Shown piece by piece: positions 1 to 43,300 of a DNA stretch of 64,000 nucleotides. The notes beneath the pieces were generated by a model. It was not told the origin of the DNA. It saw only the letters and a list, made by a program, of their open reading frames with translations, and ran no database searches. Origin of the DNA: Trachythela sp. YZ-2020 (taxonomy: Eukaryota; Cnidaria; Anthozoa; Malacalcyonacea; Clavulariidae); assembly GCA_016169945.1 (NCBI GenBank), contig JADLSH010000363.1, forward strand, positions 806,001 to 870,000, in the 5' to 3' direction. The first letter of the stretch is position 1, and each line of letters starts with the position of its first letter. The position numbers and the translations under genes were made by a program.

Positions 1-56
1 GAAATTGCTTTGAAAGTTGCAGTAAAAATTGCCTCGTGTAGTCGTGGCCTTAACGT
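1..56. mobile_element. End of a MITE-like repeat cut by the window edge
   Basis: The first bases (GTTGCAGTAAAAATTGCC, CGTGTAG, GGCC) match the right arm of the palindromic elements at 60072-60362 and 60570-60715 (GTTRCAGCAAAAATTRCC, CGTGTAAC). It is probably the right end of a third copy lying in the intron of the NIDO gene. Confidence 0.5.
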
Positions 57-213
57 CACAAAATATATCATAGATAAGAACATAGTGGGATTTTCAAAAC
101 AATGAAAAGACAATGAAACATTTCGATCACTGGATCATAGCTGGATGTCACTATTGTTATGCAAAGGGCCATTCCGTTGCCTTGCTTAAAGCACTCGAGC
201 GTTTTGCTCTCAC

Positions 214-3200
214 CTTATTCACAAAAGTAAGTCCGACATCTAACCACGTAGCAATAAATAAACTGGTCGCTTCGAACTTTCTTTCATTGGCAAAACCAGC
301 ATGTACTTCGGCGCTGGCCACAAGCAGTAACCGCTGTTCTTGGGTCTCTCGATAGAACAGTTTTCCAGCTCGTCTGGTGTGTAGGTCAATGTAGAATGGT
401 GCTAACAATTTATGCCCTTTGGAAAAGTTTTGTGAATGTTTGGGCAATGGTGAATCGAAGGAAATTGCTCCATTGGAATTTACCTAAAAGATAATGAAAT
501 ATTTTACTATGATTAGTTTGCTTATACGAGCAGAAAAATTTCAGGCAGCGAAGAATCTGACACCTTCGTATTAAGTCCCACTCTGATCTATATTTTGGGG
601 AGAGGGCTTAGACCCCCCTAACCCCCCCCCTGTATCGGCGCTCCTGGTTCGTATTGGCGACAAACACCCAAATTAAACAAAACATTCTTTAAATACAATC
701 TGGGTGGCATTGTGTCGCCTTGAGGCAGTAGACATTCCTAGGCAGGAATCTATTCAACTATTTATGTTACGAAGGAAAGACATAGCAATACTGAGATATG
801 GTATCACAGCATCTGATAAAGAGTCCGCTAATTAGAAACTGTGGGAGCTACAAAGAAGCTTGCTCACACTGTGAATACTACGCACGCAGGCTAGACTAGA
901 ACCCAAATGACATGCGCACAATGCCACAATCGGAAGTAATATGTACTTTGTATTGAAGTGTCAGGCCAAATAAACAAGTACCAATATATGTTTTAGGCTC
1001 ACTTACAATCATCGACAAACTTTAGACAAGCGAACAGAGAATTTGCGTCTGCCAGCTTATTACCAATCATTCGAAAAAGATATAAAACTGGTGAAACATT
1101 TTCAATGTACATCGAATGTATCGCCTTGACGCAATTGATGTAAATTAGATGTAAACTGGCAAACCATTAGCATTTGTAGTAAACATATCAACAGGAGTCC
1201 GTATTGTTGGAAATTTAGTAACAATTATTCGAAAGCGGCCATCGTCAAGATTGTTTGGGCTTCCTACCAACCATACAAGGCGCTAAGTTGCAATCCATGT
1301 GGCCCAGGTCAAAGGTCAAGCAGTTGTTGACATGAACATTGAACGCAACCAAAATGCGCAAAATTTCTCGCGTTATAATGCCAAGACGTTAGATCTATAT
1401 TTACCATTCCTGCCCAGCCGCTCATTGCCTTACTTAGTTTGCATGCACATAAAATGTTTGGTATGTCATATTAACTTTAAAGACAAAAATACATTGTGAA
1501 AAAATTATTTTAATATTTCCCTACCAAACATCGCACAATTTAGCCGCGTAACCGGTTTCCTCCTGTAATTAAACTCGATGTTCAATCATCATTTGTGTTT
1601 TACATATAGCCACAATAGATCTGTCATTAAATAATTTTGTACTAGCATGATCTTTTCATTATTTTGTCTTCTGTGTAAAGGAAAAGAGAGAAAGGCTCCC
1701 ACTTGAGTGAATATATTCTCTAATTTAAAGCGCGTCAACCGTGCGGAAATATATTGTTTTTCGAGCAACTTTTTGAATATTCAAATAATGATTGAACAGT
1801 TGAAAATTTTGATACGTATATTTAACTTCTTCCAGTCTCAGCAACATGTTATGAATTTACGATTCAACTGCAATTTTATCCCGACGCAAAACGTGTCATT
1901 TGGATTGGCAGTCAACAACGTGTCATTTGGATTGGCAGTTAACACAATGAACTCGCTTATAGCACTCTAGGTTGCCTCGTGCTTCGTATGCCCCATAAAG
2001 GCATTTCTCCGTTTGCACATCTGTGTTCGCTTCCCGTCGGAGAACGAAATTATCGCTGAATTTCTTTCAACGGCGGGACGCGTATTAAGACCACCTCCTA
2101 CGAACGATGTTTCACGTTATCTATTTGGCTTCCGTAGATCACTCTGATTAAATAACATGCATTGAAATCATATCAAAGTCTTATGCCTTGTCTGATGCCT
2201 AATCGCATTGAAAGTACAGCAGTCTGAAGGTGCGCATTCCAAAAATGGACAAATAACACCTTTATTGAGAATAAACGCTTGTGTATAAATAACATGTGTC
2301 CGCGAATTAATAATCTAAATAATGTTATCACTGTTAATGGGACCGTTTGTAATGCGAAAAACATGCGATATGCATCAAATATTAATCCTAATATGGAATT
2401 GCATTTATCGCTTTTTAAATACAAGAGAAAACAACGTTAGTATGTGTATTCGAAATTTAAATTGTAATACGGACGTATCGCTTATGGGCTGTTTACATGA
2501 AAATGGAGGCGGATCGATTTTGAAATATTGAAATTAGCGACTAGGTATAAACGAAAGGTCGATTCTAAAGAAATTGGAATGTTGTTTTTATTCGATCCTG
2601 TAGTTTGACAAAATATACAAAATAACAATGGATCACACTGTCAGCCCCGAGTTCAAGCTATTATTTATACGCGTGTACTCAAGCAAATTTGGGAAGCGAA
2701 AAATAATGCAATTTTATTGAATTATAAACCGCGACTGATTTCGCACCTCTCATCTTGTCCCGACAAAGCGGGACCACATAAACACACTCTGAGGCTATAA
2801 AGCAGCAGATTCTACAATCGTTACATTATAATACGCATTTGCGCAAAAAATTGTTAATTAAGCTGCGCAACTTTTGCGCGCTTGCTAATGGTTTGCCCAT
2901 GTTTGTTCAACATACATTACACCGGAAAAGCGCAATATTCCATTGCAAACATTTGGGACTATCGTATGTTTTGTTTCAGCTTTATAATGGAAAACTATAA
3001 TCAACAAACCACTTGACCGGAGAGTAATATAATACACAGGGTCACGAAATCACTCGAGATAATACTCATTAATGCGCTTTTCTAGAATCAAGGAATGTGT
3101 CATGAATGAATACGTAACAGCCATTTGTATCTTTTGAACGTGACAGTTTCAATAGGTTATATTTATTCGAGATTTATTGCTTTCGACTGTTTGATATATT

Positions 3201-5145
3201 CTATCGATGCATTCACAAGGTTATAGACTTCTTATTGAGCTTTAAAAGAAACTATGTGGCCTAAATGCATCGCTGTCACTGCTTTTAGAAGTTAGATTAG
3301 CTTTTAGAACTTGGGTTAAAATTCTCATATATTTGCCCGAGTATTTGTCTGCGAGAGGAATAGAAGATCGTAAACTAAAACTCCCAGCAATACAAATCTG
3401 TTGTCGAATTCATCCAAGATGGCGGCGCTGACATATTGTGCACTCCACGTATTAAATATTAATTCAAGGCCCTGGCCTTTACAAGTCACAAATGTGTAAA
3501 TGGCGCGTAAACACAACCTCTGCTGGCGACAACAGCGCTCATGTGGTGGACACGAGATTATCCAATCAAGAAAATTAGGAAATATTACGGCCATATAGTC
3601 CCTATTGGGTTACCTGTGTCAGGACGAGAAAAAACATTTCCTCACCCTGCAACGACCCTGACCAATAGTCCTAACATAGAGATGCCTGTGGAGGAGGCTA
3701 ACGGCCATACCATCACAACTGAATTTAATTTCAAGTTGCGGTCAAGGGTACAAAACAATCCTGATAAATATTGAAATGTCTGGGGCATCTTTGCTATAGG
3801 ACTCCTTAAACTAACCTATTTTGTACTGGATAGCTTTACCAGTTCTAAACGATTCTCGCTGAAGGTCCAATAAGGGTCATTCCTTACTGGTTCATCATTT
3901 TCACAGGAGGAAACTGGAATTACCCCGAGCAAACCTGCGATGTTTAGAACAGCCAAATTGCATCTACGCGCACACTGCAACGGTCAAAGACGTGAAAGGC
4001 AGATGGAGTATTAAACCACGGCGCCACTTACGTTTACATTCTCGCAAATCGATTGAATTTTCTATCTTACCGCACCGTGTGCATATTTATTTAGTGCGCA
4101 TAGTCGCTGGTCTAGAAGTGATCTTAAAATAAACAAGGTGTCCAAATGCCAAATTCCTCACTTGATAATAACTTCAGATTATCGAAATATGATTGGGATT
4201 AGATCCATCTAATCTATATCAATAGACTATCAATAGACTTAACCACACACAGGGCTTTCCTAGCGCAAGCTAAAAAGTTCAAAGGCAAATTTAAGGACGT
4301 GCGCAAATCCGTGTGAGTGGCCAGTTTTGACAAGTTCAAGGGGAAGTGAGTTTACCAGAACAAATTCTGCAATTTTCACGTCCGCACTGTTGATTAAGAT
4401 ACACAATCATTTGCCTTTGTGCTTGTATCAACATACATAAATTTTATATTCGGTAACGCAGCATTGTTACATTTCAGAGCCTCTGAACTGTTTATTCTGG
4501 AATGCTAATACCTCAATGGCTCAATGCGCGCATATCAATCTAATTCAGGCTAAATTTTATCAGCGATGCGCGCTTTATCTATAACGTTTTAATGTCCATA
4601 CCAAATGACGACGCACAATATGCAAATAATACAAAATCGACTCGCACATTATACGACTTATAGTTGGCAAACATGTGTCTTAGGCTACTATAAGCTGCCG
4701 TGGTTTAGGTCAGAACTACCTGAAAAAGCCCCTTCGCGTCAGAAGGTGAGAGGTTACAGGTTTTAGACGAATGTTACAACGAAAAACTGTCAGTCACTGT
4801 ATATGTAAAGTGTAGGTTCTGCATTTTACTTTATTACTTTGTACTACATATCATGCACCTAGGCCTTAATCGTCCGATTTAAATCGTAGAGCATGCGCAT
4901 TTATAGTAAAGACTAAATAATAGCCACAGTATATAGTTAAAACTTACATATAGGCTATTGTGAGCTTCTCCGTTAAACATGACTGGAGTTGACAGGTTAA
5001 CCAGCTTATGAAACCCAAGCCGTAATTGAGCGTCTCCATTTCTCTTGCCGTTCGAATAGAATTCACTCAAATCTAAACCATAAACCGCGCTAGTTAGATG
5101 CAGAACATTCACAACCACCAAAGCAAGGAGTCGACGAGGAGCCAT
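214..5145 (-). CDS. Secreted NIDO-domain protein, first two exons (3' part outside window)
   Basis: Two exons are visible, 4948-5145 and 214-483, joined in phase 0 (donor GTAAGT at 4947-4942; acceptor TTTTAG next to 483). The start at 5145 opens a typical signal peptide: basic MAPRR, a hydrophobic stretch LLALVVVNVL, then a small-residue cleavage region near SAVYG. After it comes the start of a NIDO domain (SLY joined to VNSNGAISF), continuing with LLAPFYIDLHTRRAGKLFYRE and SLFIATWLDVGLTF, the hallmark 'APFWAD..., YRE, ...TW..VG' pattern of nidogen, SNED1, tectorin and mucin-4-like proteins. Exon 2 ends at VNK with donor GTGAGA, so the protein continues left of base 1. The family acts extracellularly in matrix or at the cell surface. 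Which NIDO family member this is cannot be told from the N-terminus. Confidence 0.82.
553..598. repeat. Dispersed repeat, partner at 34810-34863
   Basis: CTGACACCTTCGTATTAAGT and the following CCCACTCTGATCTA recur in reverse complement at 34810-34863 with small differences. The boundaries are uncertain and the class is unknown. Confidence 0.5.
3805..3965 (-). mobile_element. SINE fragment (tRNA-headed family, 3' part)
   Basis: It contains the family's diagnostic words in reverse complement: TACTGGATAG, CAGTTCTAAACGATTCTC, GGTCCAATAAGGG. They recur at 8.5, 11-13, 32, 45, 52-53, 56 and 58 kb. The tRNA-like head is not seen here. Confidence 0.6.
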
Positions 5146-6335
5146 ATCTTGAGACAGATGTAGACGAACACGAATGCCAATAGCGACCGCACGTCAACAG
5201 GCTAACTTTCCCAATTCAACGCGAAGACAAGCAGATGAAATGCGTGTATACTAAAAAAATCCGCGCGTTCCATACAATAGCCCTCTTGTTTGAACAAGCT
5301 ATCCAACGCAGATCTCGACAGCGATTGGTTAATTCGCGATGACGTCACACGTTTGAGATTCTGTTGGAAGCATTCCACCAATGGGAGCGATTCGCTGATA
5401 ATTGACCCTCACGATTAGTGATGATCCGCGCATAGGGTGCGGATGACAGGTGTGAAAGCGAAGGCGACTTAATTGCACATAGGATCTGATGCAGGCTGAA
5501 TAGGTCAAGTTTAAGATGGCTGGACATCGGAGTTTTCTGGAACCAAGCTTGTGAGTAGACCAAAGTTGTGAATATAATTGAGTAGCAAAATTGTTGTGAA
5601 ATATTATATTATTGGTGTGTTTTGAAATACTTCTTGATAGAAGGAACACAGAAGAGAAACAAACAAGTGTACTTACAAGGTTTCCCGGTGTGAAACGCCA
5701 TGTGCAAAACTGAAAAATCTCAAAGTGCCTCGCCTAGAGTTTTTCCTTTTTAGGTAATGGAAACTCGTTGAACATTTTTTATCCGAATTTCGCCATTATT
5801 CCCCTTGCGTTGCAACTCCGTCTTTATGGTAAAAAAGGTTTTTATAACTTAATCCGCAATTATTTATTGTATAATTTAACTATTTCCATATTCTTGGGCA
5901 GTATGGTATGGACCATGCATTCCTATATTGGTATTTAACAATTTTTACCCAGGAATATCTTATCATTATCTACATAATAATACGGCTATCACTGCGAGTC
6001 CAGCATTTTAATGTTACTCCCAGTTCACGTCTTTTAGTTGTTATGTGAAAAACACTTTCAGTATTATAACTTAATTCGCAATTATTTCATAGAATTTAAG
6101 CGTTACGCCCTGTTTCCATTTCTCGAAGCCGGATTCGATTCCCATGTGGGGCACAAAAATTTCTTCTGACTTCTTGCAGTCATTTAATCTCTCATTTTAT
6201 ACTATCTACCCTATAACATTTAGACAATTTTAAAGCCGAGATGTGTAGAAACCATCGTCTACCCGCTAAATGGAAAATCCAGCCTCGTAGTTAAAATGTT
6301 AGAATATAGGCCCTCACCTTCCCCCCACGATGTAC
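5146..6335. other. Intergenic region between NIDO gene and HEATR5 3' end
   Basis: This is the upstream flank of the NIDO gene and the downstream flank of HEATR5. A short internal duplication is visible: TTATAACTTAATCCGCAATT near 5842 and a diverged copy near 6063. No ORF or RNA gene is recognised. No unambiguous TATA box stands out upstream of 5145. Confidence 0.5.
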
Positions 6336-38084
<31,749 letters not shown>

Positions 38085-38896
38085 CTTGTCTGAACTTTGT
38101 ATTCGTGGATCTAACTCATCTGCTTTAAAAAAATACAAAAAAATATTGATAAAAATTGAATTTTACAACATGCTTTTTCGAGGTTTGTTTTCGTCTGAGA
38201 TTTATATTTGTAGTTTTATAGGCGCTCCCCCCGTATTTTCCTGCGCCTCCGTTACTTATGGCGGTGATATATTTAAAATACTTCAAGAATACTTCATTTA
38301 TAAACGTATTTAGATCTATTTTAATACAATTGTTTGTTGATTTAAAAGTTGAATTTGACTTAGTTATGACAAGTATTTAAAACTTTAAAGTTTGAATAGA
38401 TAGAATTCAATTTATGCAATCTAGAAATACTAAAAATTGACAATATTATTATTTGTTTTTTTCAAAATGTCACTGATGTACTTCCACTTCATAGAATGGT
38501 CAAGCTATCCAAGAACTCCACATAATTTCTTCACCCTTTAAATTTTGCTGACTAAAATGTCTGATATTTTAATTTCATTACATCAACTTTCCCTTTATAT
38601 GCTAATCAATTTAGGTAATTTGAAGATTGTGAAGTAGTCAGTTCACTCAGTTGTAATTTGTAAATATTTTGTACGTTGAAATAGAGTGTATTCTATCAAA
38701 GTGGAAGCTTCATTCCTGATGGTTAACCAGTACAATGAATGAACTATTTATTGTACTTTATATGCTAAAAATAATGTAAATTTTCTCTATAAATTATAAG
38801 AATACGAACTTTCTCACTATATTTAACAACATCTGGTATGAAAGGGTTCGTATATACAAATTAACGACGTGATATATTAAAAACCAGAAAATTTTC
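38085..38896. promoter_or_regulatory. Shared upstream region of HEATR5 and TMEM229-like gene
   Basis: The 812 bp between two divergent start codons must contain both 5' ends, unless distal UTR exons exist. It is AT-rich with no clear TATA-Inr pair and no inserted element recognised. That it is a bidirectional promoter is inference from the geometry. Confidence 0.45.
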
Positions 38897-39391
38897 ATGT
38901 CAAAATCAAAGATGGCCGACTCGGGACAAGTTTCAGAACCCGGTATTCCCGTTATATCACGCTTATTCTTCTACGGTATGCTAGGATTTTCCACCGAAGT
39001 GGTGTTCACAGCTCTTTGGTACGTTTTGGATAGCAAATACAATTTTGGTTGGACTCTACACGGCTGTACTTCGGTGTGGGCCTTTCCTATCTACGCTGTG
39101 TCGATGTACGCGATCGAAAAAATGTTTCTATCACTTCACACCAAAGTACCCTTGGCAGTTCGCGGGCTGGTTTACCTATCGTGGGCATACCTATGGGAAT
39201 TTTCAACAGGGTACATATTACGTCAGTTTGCCGCTTGTCCCTGGGATTACCACGATTACACAACCTATCATGTCATGGGGCTTATAACCTTCGACTATGC
39301 ACCATTGTGGTATATCGGTACCATAATTTTGGAAACAATATTTATCAAGCGTGTTCTGCTTTTACAATACCCAAAGTTGAAGAACTATTGA
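38897..39391 (+). CDS. TMEM229-family four-pass membrane protein, single exon
   Basis: 164 aa, close to vertebrate TMEM229B (about 167 aa). Four hydrophobic segments near residues 22-44, 57-77, 86-108 and 130-152. Family words: RLFFYGMLGFSTEVVFTALW, WTLHGCTSVWAFPIY, LSWAYLWEFSTGY, CPWDYHD, GLITFDYAPLWYIG. These match the TMEM229 / CmpB-like putative transporter family; the biochemical role is not established. An internal Met at residue 6 (AAGATGG) has the better initiation context, so the true start may be 38912. It is intronless in an otherwise intron-rich region and divergent to HEATR5. Confidence 0.9.
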   Translation: MSKSKMADSGQVSEPGIPVISRLFFYGMLGFSTEVVFTALWYVLDSKYNFGWTLHGCTSVWAFPIYAVSMYAIEKMFLSLHTKVPLAVRGLVYLSWAYLWEFSTGYILRQFAACPWDYHDYTTYHVMGLITFDYAPLWYIGTIILETIFIKRVLLLQYPKLKNY

Positions 39392-39730
39392 GTTGTTAAA
39401 GTTTAGTTTGAAAGGATATTTATTTAAGAGAATTTTATATAATGTTGATATATATATTTATTTTCTATGGAATATATTTATTTTATATTTATTTAAATAG
39501 AATTGGCACGGACTTTGTGGAACTCTGGACCAACACTCATTAATAATTTACATAAGAGTGTATTGTAAAAATCATTTCAATATTTATTATATTTATTAAA
39601 ATATATTTTCACTGTTTTTCTGCTAAGTTTCCCCTTTGCTAAATCAGGATTTTTTACCAGGTATACAAGCTCCTTCACGGTCATGATTTCCTTTGTGTTT
39701 TCATGAGAATTATTAAACAAGAATTACAAA
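39392..39730. other. 3' flank of the TMEM229-like gene
   Basis: AT-rich, with ATTAAA near 39594 as a possible polyadenylation signal. Nothing else seen. Confidence 0.4.
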
Positions 39731-39732
39731 TA

Positions 39733-40188
39733 CAGTCAAACCTGTATTAAGCGGACACCCTCGGGGGAATACGTTAGTGTCCGCATAGAGGTGTCCGCTT
39801 AATAGAGGTGTCCGCTTAACAGAGGTTCTCGTCACCAGCACCCCCCCCCCCCATTTAGATATTTGAACTACGGTAAAAAACTTGTCTTAACGCACGCGTA
39901 ATAATATACTAGTCGAATTAACAAATAGACTTTGAACCGATTGCCGAATATCGTTAATATAGTTACTAAAGCGCAAAAATTGTAAAGATGAAAAATTAAG
40001 AAAATATTGTCCGTTTAACACAGGTTTTTTGTTTCTTTATGTGCCAATTTAGGTGTCCGCGTCCGCCTAATAGAGGTGTCCGCTTAATAGAGGTGTCCGC
40101 TTAATAGAGGTTTCATTCATAGGAATTATATGAGATTCAATTCGGGACTTTACAATGTGTCCCATTAATACAGGGCAAGGTTTGACTG
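39733..40188. mobile_element. pogo/Tigger-like MITE with TA target duplication, 456 bp
   Basis: Ends CAGTCAAACCTGTATTAA (39733) and, in complement, CAGTCAAACCTTGCCCTGTA (to 40188), each flanked by TA (39731-39732, 40189-40190). CAGT...-type ends with a TA duplication are typical of Tc1/mariner-pogo elements. Subterminal GTGTCCGCTTAATAGAG repeats lie inside both ends. No transposase. Confidence 0.85.
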
Positions 40189-40359
40189 TAAATGAAAATG
40201 TCAAGTTCATCCAACATGGCGGCGATGACGTAAGCGGAGAACGGGACAAGCATGTCAATGATATACGTTGAATATTTAGGCTCGATTACATGATGAGCAA
40301 CGTACTTTTCGAAAGAGTATATTTTTATTGCAGATCTTGTAATTTGATTACATCTGCAG

Positions 40360-43300
40360 CTACTTTGATTTCATTTTTGGATCCATGACCACAGAAATCA
40401 TCAGAGCATCCGGTTCTATCTTGCATGAATATCTAGAAAATAAGTATTGGATTGAAACATAAGTTGTTTCAATTTGGATGAAAACTTGATGAGAAATATA
40501 GAAAAGTTTAAAGTAAAAAGTTTTAAATATTTCGTTATCTTTGTTCCATTCTATGCTTTCATAGACCTAATCAGCTAAGGCGTGTCGCGTGTCTGTTGCC
40601 AGGCAATTTGCTCACATATATAATGATTAAAATAGTTGGTTGTTTTTGTTCCATTCTATGCTTACTTTAGGGAGCTTTAGCAATTAGCAGTGACTACGAG
40701 TTCGAGATTCGTCATTTTCGCGTGTTGTTTGCACACGCCATCTCGCAAAAGTCGTAGTCGTCGGGCTTTTGAGTACGAGATTTATCAAAAATCTCGTAGT
40801 CAAAAGCCGAACGACTACGACTTTTGCGATATGGCGTATGCAAACAACACGGCGTTTGGCGCGAAAATGACGAATCTCGTACTCGTAGTCGTAGTCATTG
40901 CTAAAGCTGTGCTTTTATCAGAACAATGGTAACTAGGCATACGCGTTATCCGAAAGTGTGAAGTGGGTGGCAACCGGTATAAATGCGTGTTTAACACGCA
41001 TTAGCTGATAGGGCCTAATAACCATGATTGTAGGGGTAATAGATAGGTTCTGTATAATTGTCTTACTTTGTTCCAGAGGGGACCAAAATTACGTCACTAT
41101 CCACCAATTTAGTGTCAACGCCGTTGCAGTTAAAATTTGCATTACCGTTCTAAACAGAAAGTTATATGGTTGTAAAATATAGACATGATTGTATTTGTTA
41201 ATTTGAGTACCCACTGTTTGAGATTGTGCAAGCAAAGCATACTGTAAGCATTGCTGACAAACACGAATGAAAATTTGAACCCTTACAATTTGCCAAAGCC
41301 ATGTTTCGGACTCTCCATCTGTAGAATATTCACCTGGTCCATGAACTCTGACCTTTATTATTTAAAATGGAAAAAAATTCTCGCGTTATTCTCGTACTCC
41401 AAGGCTTATAGACTCTACTTATATATAGTGTCATCAATGCTTACCTTTGTCTGTTGAGTTTCAAAAAGGATTTTCACACCTTTTTCTTTAATTTCGTCTT
41501 TATTGTCTTCAACCCACTGAAAATCAGTTATAACAATGTTATAACAAACCAACATATTGAGAATTGCACAATTTGTAAAAAACAACCATTATTTTATACC
41601 TTTCGTAGCGAAAATGGGTCATCTAGTTTAGTTGTTGTGTCAAGCTGAAATGGTGGACTATCTGTGATCGTACCTGTAAAACAACGGACGTTTATATTCG
41701 TGAGACCGGACGAATTCGGAAACGTACGAAAGTTTGTCCTGTCCTATTTGTTCACATGGAAATTTGTATTTATATGGGGCGAGCTAGCTCGGGTACCCGT
41801 GCTGGCCCGGTTTTGCCGAGTTCCCACGTTGGCTATTATTTCCTATCAAATTTCCATATAAACGCAATGACCCGAGCTGGCTCGCCTACCCGGGCTGGGA
41901 ATAAATGCTGAGTTTACGTGAATATGATGTTGTTAAAGACATTTTCTCGACAGATTTCGATCTTAAAGGGTCTCTGTGATCGTTTCTGTGAGTTATAACT
42001 GAAAAACTCGTTCCCGAAAGTATGATTTCAGGTTCGTGGGAAAATTTGTTTATATTATATAATTTATCCCGGGTGCTTTGTTTTGGCGAGCCAGCCCGTC
42101 TGAACAGTCCCATGTAAACACGGGTGAAATTCGTCTCGGGAAAACGAGCTAGCTCGGGTAGCCGGGCTGTCTCGCTTCCATATAAACAGCCCCAGATGTA
42201 TATATTTAATCTACAAAAATACCATCATTGGCATATAGGATACATACATAAAACTACACAAACATAATTACATTACTTCATACTTAAAACTACAAGAGTT
42301 ATTATAACATTTCATGTACTGTTGGTATGTCAAAGCAGTATTTTGCAACTAAAGACATTATTGTTTTGTCTTGCATAGAAAGAACATATTTAAAGTGCTT
42401 ATAAACCCAAAATGGGTTTTTATTGATTCGGATAAGGCATGAAAAGTTAGTTAGTAAGTTCTAGATTAGTTTTTGGCTTAGACTTTTAGTTTCGGAGATA
42501 TAAAGGCTCAAACAGGCAAATTTTGGCATTTTCTGAAAAAAAGTAGCGCGACCAAAATATCACCAAGGGGCCTGGATCCCAGGAACCCAACTTTGATAAA
42601 CAACTAAGAAATATATGGCGAAGATATCGATGTATTGTGTTTTTTTGCATATTTTGTCTAAACGATGTTTCGTTTGTGCGTGATATTACACAGAAAGTAC
42701 CAACAGTAATATATCTAGCTATCTGACACCTTTTTTGGATGATAAATCACCTACTGCGGCTTTAAACCGATAGAAAAGAGGACACCGAAACTCATCTGAA
42801 TTTGCCTTCGGATTTGGTGGCAAATACAGGCCATAGTTATAGACCTATAAACAAAGACTAATGTACCCAGTTGTCCCAACATAGGACAGGAATCAGAATA
42901 CAGGTAAGCTGTGATTTTAACAAATGCAATGATGTCTATTCGCGCGTATGAACTTTGGATATTTAACGTTGAATCATGTCACCTAAATTTGCATATTATT
43001 TGCTTAGTATACAACGGTGTACAACGGTGTTTGTTGGCACACAAATCGATTGAAGTGCTTCTACCTCTGAGAGATTACATACTATTTGGCACAAAGTTGA
43101 TCACCAAGTGCTGCACTGTCCCACTAGTGGAACCACCTTAACCTGAGTATCAGGCATTTCTGCGGTTAGGCCTTGGTTTGTTAGCCACCTATGTTGAAGA
43201 ACCTTAGGGAGGCTAAGAAAAAATTCCCTGAATAGAGATATACAGTATACACTTCAAAATTGTATAGCCCATTAAACTATTTGTTTGTGATTTCATCTAG

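Larger units (their letters stand above)
484..4947 (-). other. Intron 1 of the NIDO gene
   Basis: A 4.46-kb intron. It holds a short dispersed repeat near 553-598 and a SINE fragment near 3805-3965. Around 600-630 there are C runs. I see no coding exon: the flanking exons already join in phase within one domain. The rest is AT-rich with nothing I can name. Confidence 0.7.

Noticed and set aside
5329..5649. 106- and 72-codon minus frames upstream of the NIDO gene
   Set aside because: No family resemblance or splice context; overlapping frames of similar length suggest chance.
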